Source: Lachnospiraceae bacterium
Lineage (GTDB): Bacteria > Bacillota > Clostridia > Lachnospirales > Lachnospiraceae
NCBI GenBank assembly: GCA_015056735.1
Contig: SVFT01000007.1
Coordinates: 103,538-167,537 of the forward strand
Length of the DNA stretch: 64,000 nt
Direction: 5' to 3'
The first letter of the stretch is position 1. Each line of letters starts with the position of its first letter. The translations under genes were made by a program, and so were the position numbers. The notes below the pieces were generated by a model that made no database searches, was not told the DNA's origin, and worked only from the letters and a program-made list of their open reading frames with translations. Shown piece after piece: positions 8,551 through 16,937 of this stretch.

Positions 8551-8579
8551 TTGCGTAGGAACCGGCAGTATGATATTAT
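8551..8579 (+). promoter_or_regulatory. Promoter for the argH unit
   Basis: TTGCGT (8551-8556), 17-base spacer, TATTAT (8574-8579), ending 34 bases before the argH start and directly after the tRNA terminator. Confidence 0.75.
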
Positions 8580-8613
8580 CAAATGTAGTTTTAATAAAGT
8601 GGAGGACTCTCGC

Positions 8614-9990
8614 ATGGCACAATTATGGGGTGGCCGTTTTACCAAGGCTACCGATGATCTAGTATATCATTTTAACGCTTCCATTTCTTTTGACAAGCGT
8701 TTTTTGGATCAGGATATCGAAGGAAGCATTGCACACGTTGTGATGCTTGAAAAGCAGCAGATCCTGACAGAAGAGGAAAAAGACGCGATCGTAAAGGGAC
8801 TGACGGGCATTCGCGAAGATGTTCATGCCGGTAAGCTTACGATCACGGATGAATATGAGGACGTTCACAGTTTTGTCGAGGCCAATCTGATCGACCGCAT
8901 CGGAGATGCCGGAAAGAAACTGCATACAGGGCGAAGCCGCAACGATCAGGTTGCACTCGATATGAAGCTTTATACAAGAGAACAGGTTGAGGCTACGGAA
9001 GAGAAGCTGAAAGACCTGTTAAAAACGCTTCTTTCGATGATGGAAGAGCATACGGAGACCTATATGCCCGGTTTTACGCATTTGCAGAAAGCGCAGCCTA
9101 TCACGCTGGCACATCATCTGGGGGCATATTTTGAAATGTTTAAGCGAGATCTGCTTCGGATGCGTGATATCTATAAGCGCATGAATTACTGCCCGCTCGG
9201 AGCCGGAGCGCTTGCGGGAACGACATATCCTCTGGACCGTGTCTACACGGCTTCCCTTCTCGGATTTGAAGGCCCGACGCTCAATTCAATGGATTCCGTT
9301 TCCGACAGAGATTATCTGATCGAATTTTTAAACGCGCTTTCTCTTATCATGATGCACCTCTCCCGGTTTTCGGAAGAGATCATCATCTGGAACAGCAACG
9401 AATATCGTTTTGTGGAGATCGACGATGCGTTCTCAACGGGAAGCAGTATCATGCCGCAAAAGAAGAATCCCGATATCGCAGAACTCGTCCGTGGCAAAAC
9501 GGGACGCGTTTATGGCGCTCTGATGGCGCTTTTGACGACGATGAAGGGTATCCCGCTCGCATATAACAAAGACATGCAGGAAGACAAGGAAATGGCCTTT
9601 GATGCCATGGATACGGTATCTGACTGTCTCACACTTTTTGACGGAATGCTTCGGACAATGAGTTTTCGCAAAGATGTGATGGAAAAGAGTGCGATGAACG
9701 GATTTACGAATGCAACGGATGCGGCGGACTATCTTGTCAAAAAAGGGGTTCCGTTCAGGGATGCACACAGTATTATCGGCAGACTCGTTCTTTCCTGCAT
9801 TGAGAAGAACAAGGCGATCGATGAGATGGATATTTCCGAGTTGAAGGCGATCAGTGATGTTTTTGACGAGGATGTTTATGAAGCGATCAGTTTAAAGACG
9901 TGTGTTGAGAAGAGACTGACGATCGGTGCCCCCGGAAAAAGCGCCATGTTGCATGCGATCGAAGAAAACCGAAAGTTTTTAGAAGCTTAA
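8614..9990 (+). CDS. argH: Argininosuccinate lyase
   Basis: A 458-residue enzyme of the fumarase/aspartase superfamily, splitting argininosuccinate into arginine and fumarate in the last step of arginine synthesis. It starts MAQLWGGRFTK and carries GRSRNDQVALD and the superfamily signature GSSIMPQKKNPD (about residues 276-287). GGAG at 8602 selects this ATG; the longer in-frame extension upstream reads through the promoter and terminator. argG is not in the window. It is followed by asd with 32 bases between. Confidence 0.98.
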   Translation: MAQLWGGRFTKATDDLVYHFNASISFDKRFLDQDIEGSIAHVVMLEKQQILTEEEKDAIVKGLTGIREDVHAGKLTITDEYEDVHSFVEANLIDRIGDAGKKLHTGRSRNDQVALDMKLYTREQVEATEEKLKDLLKTLLSMMEEHTETYMPGFTHLQKAQPITLAHHLGAYFEMFKRDLLRMRDIYKRMNYCPLGAGALAGTTYPLDRVYTASLLGFEGPTLNSMDSVSDRDYLIEFLNALSLIMMHLSRFSEEIIIWNSNEYRFVEIDDAFSTGSSIMPQKKNPDIAELVRGKTGRVYGALMALLTTMKGIPLAYNKDMQEDKEMAFDAMDTVSDCLTLFDGMLRTMSFRKDVMEKSAMNGFTNATDAADYLVKKGVPFRDAHSIIGRLVLSCIEKNKAIDEMDISELKAISDVFDEDVYEAISLKTCVEKRLTIGAPGKSAMLHAIEENRKFLEA

Positions 9991-10022
9991 TGCTATCACA
10001 ATACAATGAGGAGAATGAAAAA

Positions 10023-11108
10023 ATGAGTGAAAAACTGAAAGTAGGTATCTTAGGCGGCACTGGTATGGTTGGACAGAGATTTATCTCTTTACTCGAGAAC
10101 CATCCCTGGTTTGAAGTGACTGTGATCGCGGCAAGCCCGCGTTCGGCAGGAAAGACGTATGAAGAAGCCGTCGGGGACAGATGGAAGATGACGACGCCGA
10201 TGCCTGAAAAGGTGAAGAAGCTGATCGTTATGAATGTCAATGAAGTGGAACGCGTTTCTGCCGAAGTTGACTTTGTTTTCAGCGCGGTCGATATGACCAA
10301 GGATGAGATCAAAAAGATCGAGGAAGCGTATGCAAAGACTGAGACACCTGTCGTTTCCAACAACAGTGCACACCGTTGGACCCCAGATGTTCCGATGGTA
10401 ATCCCGGAGATCAATCCGGAGCATATGGAGGTGATCGAGTTCCAGAAGAAGAGACTCGGAACCAAGAGAGGTTTTGTTGCCGTTAAGCCGAACTGTTCCA
10501 TCCAAAGCTATGCACCTGTTTTGACCGCATGGAAAGAATTTGAGCCTTATGAAGTCGTGGCGACAACGTATCAGGCGATCTCCGGTGCGGGCAAGACATT
10601 CAAAGACTGGCCGGAAATGATAGAAAACGTGATCCCTTATATCGGAGGCGAAGAAGAAAAGTCCGAAAAAGAACCGCTTCGTATCTGGGGCAAGATAGAA
10701 GACGGCGTGATCAAGCCGGCCGAGAGCCCTGTGATCACCTGCCAGTGCATCCGTGTGCCTGTTTTGAACGGCCATACCGCTGCGGTATTTGTAAAGTTCA
10801 GAAAGAAACCGACCAAAGAACAGCTGATCGAAAAACTGAATGCCTTCAGCGGTGTTCCGCAGGAATTAAACCTTCCGAGTGCGCCCAAGCAGTTTATCCG
10901 CTATATGGAAGAGGATAATCGTCCGCAGGTTAAACTGGATGTGGATTATGAAAACGGGATGGGTATCTCCGTCGGCCGTATCCGTGAAGATCATGTTTAT
11001 GATTGGAAATTTGTAGGGCTTTCTCACAATACTGTCCGCGGAGCGGCAGGCGGTGCCGTTCTTTGCGCTGAACTTTTAAAGGCAAAAGGTTACATCACGA
11101 AGAAGTAA
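10023..11108 (+). CDS. asd: Aspartate-semialdehyde dehydrogenase
   Basis: A 361-residue enzyme reducing aspartyl phosphate to the semialdehyde, the branch point to lysine/diaminopimelate, threonine and methionine. The NADP site is VGILGGTGMVGQRF and the catalytic Cys is C158 in KPNCSIQSYAP. HPWFEVTVIAASPRSAGKTY and the overall length resemble the archaeal/fungal-type ASADH branch rather than the E. coli type. The ATG at 10023 follows GAGGAG (10008-10013); an ATG at 9990 overlapping the argH stop has no ribosome site. Confidence 0.95.
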   Translation: MSEKLKVGILGGTGMVGQRFISLLENHPWFEVTVIAASPRSAGKTYEEAVGDRWKMTTPMPEKVKKLIVMNVNEVERVSAEVDFVFSAVDMTKDEIKKIEEAYAKTETPVVSNNSAHRWTPDVPMVIPEINPEHMEVIEFQKKRLGTKRGFVAVKPNCSIQSYAPVLTAWKEFEPYEVVATTYQAISGAGKTFKDWPEMIENVIPYIGGEEEKSEKEPLRIWGKIEDGVIKPAESPVITCQCIRVPVLNGHTAAVFVKFRKKPTKEQLIEKLNAFSGVPQELNLPSAPKQFIRYMEEDNRPQVKLDVDYENGMGISVGRIREDHVYDWKFVGLSHNTVRGAAGGAVLCAELLKAKGYITKK

Positions 11109-11125
11109 AGCAGGAGCTATAGAAC

Positions 11126-12850
11126 ATGGATGAGAATCGATATCAGATCGATCTTCTGAACGCGATCAACGAAAAACTGGATATTGAATGCAACATGTAT
11201 CGTGCTGTCGTTGATACGTCCACGAGCGCTTTTCTTTATTATTCGTTTGAAGAAGACCGTTTTCAGACGCTGGGTGACTGGAATCACTATTTTGAGACTG
11301 CCGTTCAGAGCAAAAAGGATCTCTCGCTTTTGTATCAGGAGATCGATGAATCTTTTTTGCCAGCGATCAAAGAATTGTTTTTTATCGATCAGACGGAAGT
11401 CGACAGCTCCGAACAGGTATTTAAAAAGCGTGATTCCGATCTCTGGATCCGTTGCAGTGTGAATGTTTCACATGCTTCCGACGGGAAGCCTTCCGAGAAG
11501 GTGATCCGTTTTGAAGACATTTCCAAACAGAAGAAACAAAATGACGAAATGGCCTATATGGCATACTACGACTATATGACCAACATGTATAATCGTAATC
11601 ATTTCGTTCAGACACTGATGGAATGGGTTTCCAGAGCAGAAGCGGAGTCCGCGATCGTTTCCGTTGCTTTTATCGATATCGATGATTTTAAAAAGATCAA
11701 CGACGGTATGGGCATTTTGGAAGGCGACGAGCTTTTGCAGGCTTTCGGCAGCTTTTTGTCAGAACTGTGTGAGGATGACGACAGGATCATCTGCGGTCAT
11801 TTTGACAGCGATCTCTTCTGCATTGCGATCTATAATCCGAGCGGCAAGCGCAGCATTTCGGCGATCTATGATGAGATCAGGGAGCGCAATAAACGGCCAT
11901 TTAGACTTTCGAAAGAAGAAGTGTCCATCTCTGTCAGTGTGGGTGTCGCAGAATACCCGGAAGCTGCCAAGACGGCACTTGAGCTGATCGGTTTCGCGCA
12001 GATCATGATGTATCAGGCAAAAGAAAGCGGCAAGAGCGAGATCCGTTATTTCGATACGCCGGTCATAAACCAGTTTGTTCGCTCGACGAATATTGAGAAC
12101 CGATTAAAACTGGCAGCCGCAAACAATGAACTGGTCCTGCATTATCAACCGCAATATGAGGCCGGAACCGGAAGACTTCGCGGCGTAGAAGCACTGGTCA
12201 GATGGAGATATGAAGGCGACAAGCTGATGTATCCCGGTGAGTTCATCCCGATCGCAGAGAGGAGCAATCTGATCATCGATATCGGTGACTGGGTTATGGA
12301 CAAAGCGCTGAGTATGCTAGCGACTTGGCAGAAAGAGTACGATGAAGATTTTACGATGAGCATCAATATCTCGCCCATTCAGTTTAAGCGGGATGATTTT
12401 GTACGGAAGCTCTTGCGGCTTCTTTCGATCTACGATGTAAATCCGGCAGGCATTGAACTGGAACTCACGGAGACAGTGCTTGCCGATGACCTCGAAGCGG
12501 CGTCCAAAAAGATGGATGCTCTTTGCAGACATGGAATCCAGTTTGCAATCGATGATTTCGGGACGGGTTATTCATCACTTTCCTATCTGAGCGGATTACC
12601 TGTTCATACGATCAAGGTCGACAAGTCTTTTGTCGACTCCATTGCCCGTAGTGATCCCGGGACGATCATTATCGAGTCGATCGTTCATATGGTCAATAAA
12701 CTTGGATACAAGACGGTGGCAGAGGGCGTTGAACGGCAGGAACAGTATGATTATCTGAATGATATCGGGTGTGGATATATTCAGGGGTTCCTTCTTGACA
12801 GACCGATGTCGGAAGAACAGATCGATGTACTTTTGAAAAAACGTGTATAA
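11126..12850 (+). CDS. c-di-GMP phosphodiesterase: degenerate GGDEF plus EAL domain
   Basis: A 574-residue cytoplasmic protein. An N-terminal PAS-like region (1-140) is followed by a GGDEF domain (about 145-300) and an EAL domain (about 330-570). The GGDEF signature reads DSDLF (residues 227-231), so cyclase activity is unlikely. The EAL domain keeps EALVRW (from E355), NISPIQF, ELTET, IDDFGTGYSS, KVDKSFV, AEGVERQEQ and QGFLLDRP, so c-di-GMP hydrolysis is expected, perhaps tuned by GTP bound in the dead domain. No membrane segment is seen. It is followed 13 bases later by the ATPase-like gene. Confidence 0.93.
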   Translation: MDENRYQIDLLNAINEKLDIECNMYRAVVDTSTSAFLYYSFEEDRFQTLGDWNHYFETAVQSKKDLSLLYQEIDESFLPAIKELFFIDQTEVDSSEQVFKKRDSDLWIRCSVNVSHASDGKPSEKVIRFEDISKQKKQNDEMAYMAYYDYMTNMYNRNHFVQTLMEWVSRAEAESAIVSVAFIDIDDFKKINDGMGILEGDELLQAFGSFLSELCEDDDRIICGHFDSDLFCIAIYNPSGKRSISAIYDEIRERNKRPFRLSKEEVSISVSVGVAEYPEAAKTALELIGFAQIMMYQAKESGKSEIRYFDTPVINQFVRSTNIENRLKLAAANNELVLHYQPQYEAGTGRLRGVEALVRWRYEGDKLMYPGEFIPIAERSNLIIDIGDWVMDKALSMLATWQKEYDEDFTMSINISPIQFKRDDFVRKLLRLLSIYDVNPAGIELELTETVLADDLEAASKKMDALCRHGIQFAIDDFGTGYSSLSYLSGLPVHTIKVDKSFVDSIARSDPGTIIIESIVHMVNKLGYKTVAEGVERQEQYDYLNDIGCGYIQGFLLDRPMSEEQIDVLLKKRV

Positions 12851-12863
12851 ATGCGGGGGAAAT

Positions 12864-14228
12864 ATGGCGAACAAACATGCAACGGAGTTGCAATACCTGA
12901 ATCATTATTATGAGCAGGACGGTAGTCAGCTGATCGTGTTTTACGGTCAGAAGAATATGAATATGACGCAGATGCTCCTTGATTTTTGCCAGAGCAAACC
13001 AAGTTATTACTATGTTTCCAGAGCATGCTCCGAACGGGAACAGCTCTATATCTGGGGCGCCGAACTGAAAGAAAAAGGTGCCTTTTTACCGGATTATCCC
13101 GCTTTTACCGACCTTTTCTATGCCATAACGGAGAAAAAGTCCAAAAAGAAGATCATCGTGATCGAAGAGTTTCAGAACATCGTCAAGCAGAGCGCTTCTT
13201 TTATGAAGGAGCTGATCTCGTTTATGCACAGCAAATGGGACGAGCAGCCGGTCATGGTCATTCTGTGTTCGACACTTACCGGATGGGTCGAGAACAATTT
13301 GGTGTCCAAGATCGGCGAAGCTGCCTATGAGATCACCGGTTTTGTCAAGATGAAAGAACTCGGCTTCCATGAAGTGACGAGGCGCTTTCCGGAATGCAGC
13401 AAGGAATATCAGATCGAAACGTATGCTCTTCTTGGCGGGAATCCCGGATTATGGCACTATTTTGACGAATCGTTGTCTGTAAAGGAGAACATCTGCCGCA
13501 ATATCTTAAAACGCGATGCTTATCTTCATGAAGAGGCGATCCGCATCGTCGGTTCGGAGCTTCGCGAGACGAATGTTTATCATACGATCCTTTCCGCGAT
13601 CGCTTCAGGCAAGCAGAAGCTCAATGATCTGCATATCCATACAGGTTTTTCACGTGCGAAGATCAGTGTCTATCTGAAGAATCTGATGGAGCTGGAGCTT
13701 GTAGAAAAAGTATTCTCTTACGATTCTGCCGGAAGAGAGAATACGCAGAAAGGTGTCTACAGGATATCCAATCATCTGGTGCAGTTTTATTTTCGCTATA
13801 TGTATCCGAATGCAAGCAGGTTAAAAACGATGCAGCCGGAAGAATTCTATGAAACATATATTGCACCGACATTTCGCAGTTTTGTCGCACCTTATTATGT
13901 TCTTGTCTGCAGAGAGTATCTTGACAGACTGAATGAGAAGAAGAAGCTTCCGATCAACTACAGCAAGATCGGCGAGTGGGTCGGCAAAGTCGGCACGATC
14001 GATATTCTCGCGCAGGATGAAGACGGCAATACCATCTGCTGCCTGTGTAACTGGGAAAAGCCGATGATGCTCTATGACGACTATGAATGGCTTCTTTTCT
14101 GCATGGAAAAGGCGAAACTGACGGCAGACCATATCTGCCTGTTTTCAGCGACCAGATTTGATGAAAAGCTGATCCTGGAAGCAAAAGTAAAGAAAGCACT
14201 GAAACTTCTTGACTTAAGTGCGATCTGA
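12864..14228 (+). CDS. Degenerate AAA ATPase of the DUF234 type (probable pseudoenzyme)
   Basis: A 454-residue protein with the layout of archaeal-type AAA ATPases carrying a C-terminal DUF234 domain: ATPase (about 1-210), winged helix (about 240-310, TGFSRAKISVYLKNL) and DUF234 (about 330-450). The P-loop is broken: G28-QKNMN-MT stands where GxxxxGK(S/T) is expected, so the phosphate-binding Lys is lost. The Walker B strand reads IIVIEEFQ. The nuclease-like pattern expected as EID...ECKW reads TID...CLCNW. ATP hydrolysis and nuclease activity are therefore doubtful. The ATG at 12864 has GCGGGGGA before it. Its role is unknown. Confidence 0.75.
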   Translation: MANKHATELQYLNHYYEQDGSQLIVFYGQKNMNMTQMLLDFCQSKPSYYYVSRACSEREQLYIWGAELKEKGAFLPDYPAFTDLFYAITEKKSKKKIIVIEEFQNIVKQSASFMKELISFMHSKWDEQPVMVILCSTLTGWVENNLVSKIGEAAYEITGFVKMKELGFHEVTRRFPECSKEYQIETYALLGGNPGLWHYFDESLSVKENICRNILKRDAYLHEEAIRIVGSELRETNVYHTILSAIASGKQKLNDLHIHTGFSRAKISVYLKNLMELELVEKVFSYDSAGRENTQKGVYRISNHLVQFYFRYMYPNASRLKTMQPEEFYETYIAPTFRSFVAPYYVLVCREYLDRLNEKKKLPINYSKIGEWVGKVGTIDILAQDEDGNTICCLCNWEKPMMLYDDYEWLLFCMEKAKLTADHICLFSATRFDEKLILEAKVKKALKLLDLSAI

Positions 14229-14242
14229 TCATTGGGGTTATA

Positions 14243-16240
14243 ATGGGTAAAAACTTGTTTATTGCCGAGAAGCCGAGTGTCGCCAAGGAATTTGCCAAGG
14301 CACTTGGTTATCGCTTTACTGGAAAAGACGGGTTCATGGAGTCTGATGAAGCCGTAGTGACCTGGTGCGTCGGGCATCTGGTTACCATGAGCTATCCGGA
14401 AGTTTACGATGAGAAATACAAAAAGTGGTCATTTGATACGATCCCTTTTATTCCGAAAGAATTCAAGTATGAAGTGATCGATTCCGTCCGCAAACAGTTT
14501 GCAATCGTCAGCGGTCTTTTGAACAGAGACGATGTTGAGACGATCTATGTCTGCACCGACTCCGGAAGGGAGGGCGAATACATCTATCGCCTTGTGATGC
14601 AGGAAGCGGGCGTTAAAGATAAGCCGCAAAAAAGAGTCTGGATCGATTCCCAGACGGAAGAAGAGATCCTGCGCGGTATCAGGGAAGCAAAAGATCTTTC
14701 CTATTACGATCATCTGTCGGAAGCTGCTTATCTTCGCGCAAAGGAAGATTATCTGATGGGGATCAATTTTTCCAGAGCACTGACACTTGGATTCGGATAT
14801 GAGATCAGGAATTATTTGAACCAAAATAAAGCCGTGATCTCGGTCGGTCGCGTTATGACATGTGTTTTGGGTATTGTCGTGAATCGTGAACGGGAGATCC
14901 GTGCATTTGTAAAAACGCCGTTTTATCGCGTTCTGGGCAGGTTTTCTCTTGGCGGGCATTCCTTTGAAGGCGAATGGCGCGTGACCGATCAAAGCTGTCT
15001 GAAGGGTTCCAGGCATCTCTATAAAGAAAACGGATTTTTAAACAGAACAGTTGCCGAGAAATTCATCGGTTATCTGTTAAAAGATCCTCGGGATGCGATG
15101 ACGGTCCGCTCGATCGAAAAGAAAAAGGAGACGAAGAATCCCCTTCTTCTGTATAATCTTGCGGAGCTTCAGAATGACTGTGCAAAGTATTTCAAGATCA
15201 GTCCTGATGAGACATTAAAGATCGCGCAGGAATTATATGAAAAAAAGCTGACGACTTATCCGCGTACAGATGCAAGAGTTTTATCAACAGCCGTAGCAAA
15301 GGAGATCACAAAGAACCTTTCCGGACTGCGCGGATATGTCTATGCAAAAGAATTTGCAAACGAGATACTCGACAATAAGCTTTATGTAAACCTGTCCAAG
15401 ACAAAGTATGTCAATGATAAGCAGATCACCGATCATTATGCGATCATACCGACCGGGCAGGGCTTTTCAAACATCGCAGGATTAAGCAGGACATCGGCGA
15501 ATGTTTATGAACTGATCGTAAGACGTTTTCTTTCGATCTTTTATCCGGCGGCGATCTATCAGAAGATCGCACTTGTATCCGAAACGAAGAATGAAAGCTT
15601 TTTTTCCAACTTTAAAGTAATGACGGATGAGGGATATCTGAAAGTCATGGCCTGTTCTTTTTTCAAAAAGAAGCAGGAGAAGGAAGAGGGAGAAGAAGAT
15701 GCTGGCGTGGACAGTGCATTCTGGGAAGTGCTTAAGACGCTGAAAGCCGGCACGGTTCTTACGGTAGACGGATATGAAGTAAAGGAAGGCGAGACAAGTC
15801 CGCCCAAACGATATAATTCCGGGACCTTGATTCTTACAATGGAAAACGCCGGACAGTTTATCGAAGATGAAGAGCTGCGTGAACAGATCAAAGGAAGCGG
15901 GATCGGCACCAGTGCGACACGTGCCGAGATCCTGAAGAAGCTGGTCAATATCGGTTATCTTGTGCTCAATAAGAAGACGCAGATCATTACGCCGACGCAG
16001 CTTGGCGAGATGGTCTATGAAGTTGTCAATGCTTCGATCAAGCCGCTTCTCAATCCTTCTCTTACAGCGAGCTGGGAAAAGGGTCTTACGCAGGTTGCGG
16101 AAGGAAAGATCACCGGTGAAGAGTATATGGATAAACTGGATGATTTTGTCTCGAGAAGGACGAATCATGTAAAAAAGCCGTCCAACAGGCCACGCATGAT
16201 CGCACTTTACGATCGCGTTGCCGCATATTATAAAAAATAG
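14243..16240 (+). CDS. topB: DNA topoisomerase III (type IA)
   Basis: A 665-residue type IA topoisomerase. The TOPRIM domain shows FIAEKPSVAKEFA and TDSGREGEYIYR. The catalytic Tyr is Y339 in TTYPRTDARVLS, and GIGTSATRAEIL follows. It unlinks single-stranded catenanes and processes recombination intermediates. The protein stops after the core with no Cys4 zinc ribbons, which suits the shorter topB copies of Firmicutes, some of them from mobile elements. No other mobile genes are nearby, so a chromosomal role is more likely. Confidence 0.93.
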   Translation: MGKNLFIAEKPSVAKEFAKALGYRFTGKDGFMESDEAVVTWCVGHLVTMSYPEVYDEKYKKWSFDTIPFIPKEFKYEVIDSVRKQFAIVSGLLNRDDVETIYVCTDSGREGEYIYRLVMQEAGVKDKPQKRVWIDSQTEEEILRGIREAKDLSYYDHLSEAAYLRAKEDYLMGINFSRALTLGFGYEIRNYLNQNKAVISVGRVMTCVLGIVVNREREIRAFVKTPFYRVLGRFSLGGHSFEGEWRVTDQSCLKGSRHLYKENGFLNRTVAEKFIGYLLKDPRDAMTVRSIEKKKETKNPLLLYNLAELQNDCAKYFKISPDETLKIAQELYEKKLTTYPRTDARVLSTAVAKEITKNLSGLRGYVYAKEFANEILDNKLYVNLSKTKYVNDKQITDHYAIIPTGQGFSNIAGLSRTSANVYELIVRRFLSIFYPAAIYQKIALVSETKNESFFSNFKVMTDEGYLKVMACSFFKKKQEKEEGEEDAGVDSAFWEVLKTLKAGTVLTVDGYEVKEGETSPPKRYNSGTLILTMENAGQFIEDEELREQIKGSGIGTSATRAEILKKLVNIGYLVLNKKTQIITPTQLGEMVYEVVNASIKPLLNPSLTASWEKGLTQVAEGKITGEEYMDKLDDFVSRRTNHVKKPSNRPRMIALYDRVAAYYKK

Positions 16241-16261
16241 TCACATGGAGGTATAAAGAAA

Positions 16262-16927
16262 ATGAGCAAGCTATCAATCAGCGAATTATTCGATCTGAAT
16301 GAAACGATCGCTGCAAAGCTGTTTGACGGGGTTACATACCCATGGGAGGTGCTTCCGAAGATCGGTGATTTTATCGTAGAACTCGGGAAGGCACTTCCGG
16401 CTGACCGTTTTGAAAAAAGAGGAGAAGATATTTGGATCGCGAAAAGTGCGAAAGTCTTTGACAGCGCTTATATTGCGGGTCCCTGCATCATTGATGAGGA
16501 TGCGGAAATTCGGCAATGCGCTTTTATCAGAGGAAAAGCGATCGTCGGAAAAGGTGCCGTTGTCGGTAATTCCACAGAGCTTAAGAATGTCGTTCTGTTT
16601 AACAAAGTACAGGTGCCGCATTATAATTATGTTGGAGACAGTGTACTTGGGTTTAAGGCACATATGGGCGCCGGCTCCATTACATCCAATGTAAAAAGCG
16701 ATAAGACCCTTGTAGTCGTAAAGTCGCCGGAAGGCAATTTTGAAACAGGTCTTAAGAAGATGGGCGCAATGCTCGGAGACAACGTCGAAGTCGGCTGTAA
16801 CAGTGTTCTGAATCCCGGAACAGTGATCGGACGTCAGTCCAATATTTATCCGACAACATGTGTAAGAGGCTTTATCCCGGAAAAGAGTATCTATAAAAAA
16901 GAAGGTAATGTCGTAGCAAAACAGTAA
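16262..16927 (+). CDS. Left-handed beta-helix (hexapeptide) acyl/nucleotidyl-transferase-like protein
   Basis: A 221-residue protein. An N-terminal helical part of about 65 residues is followed by hexapeptide repeats (AKVFDSAYIAGPCIIDEDAEI, AFIRGKAIVGKGAVVG, GDNVEVGCNSVLNPGTVIG), the left-handed beta-helix found in GlmU C-terminal and LpxA-type acyltransferases. It matches the stand-alone GlmU-like proteins of Clostridia, whose substrate is not known. There is no nucleotidyltransferase domain. RBS TGGAGG. Confidence 0.75.
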   Translation: MSKLSISELFDLNETIAAKLFDGVTYPWEVLPKIGDFIVELGKALPADRFEKRGEDIWIAKSAKVFDSAYIAGPCIIDEDAEIRQCAFIRGKAIVGKGAVVGNSTELKNVVLFNKVQVPHYNYVGDSVLGFKAHMGAGSITSNVKSDKTLVVVKSPEGNFETGLKKMGAMLGDNVEVGCNSVLNPGTVIGRQSNIYPTTCVRGFIPEKSIYKKEGNVVAKQ

Positions 16928-16937
16928 GAGGTGACAT

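Noticed and set aside
14243..16240. topB as a sign of an integrated conjugative element
   Set aside because: No relaxase, type IV secretion, integrase or repeat is nearby, and the neighbours are ordinary chromosomal genes.
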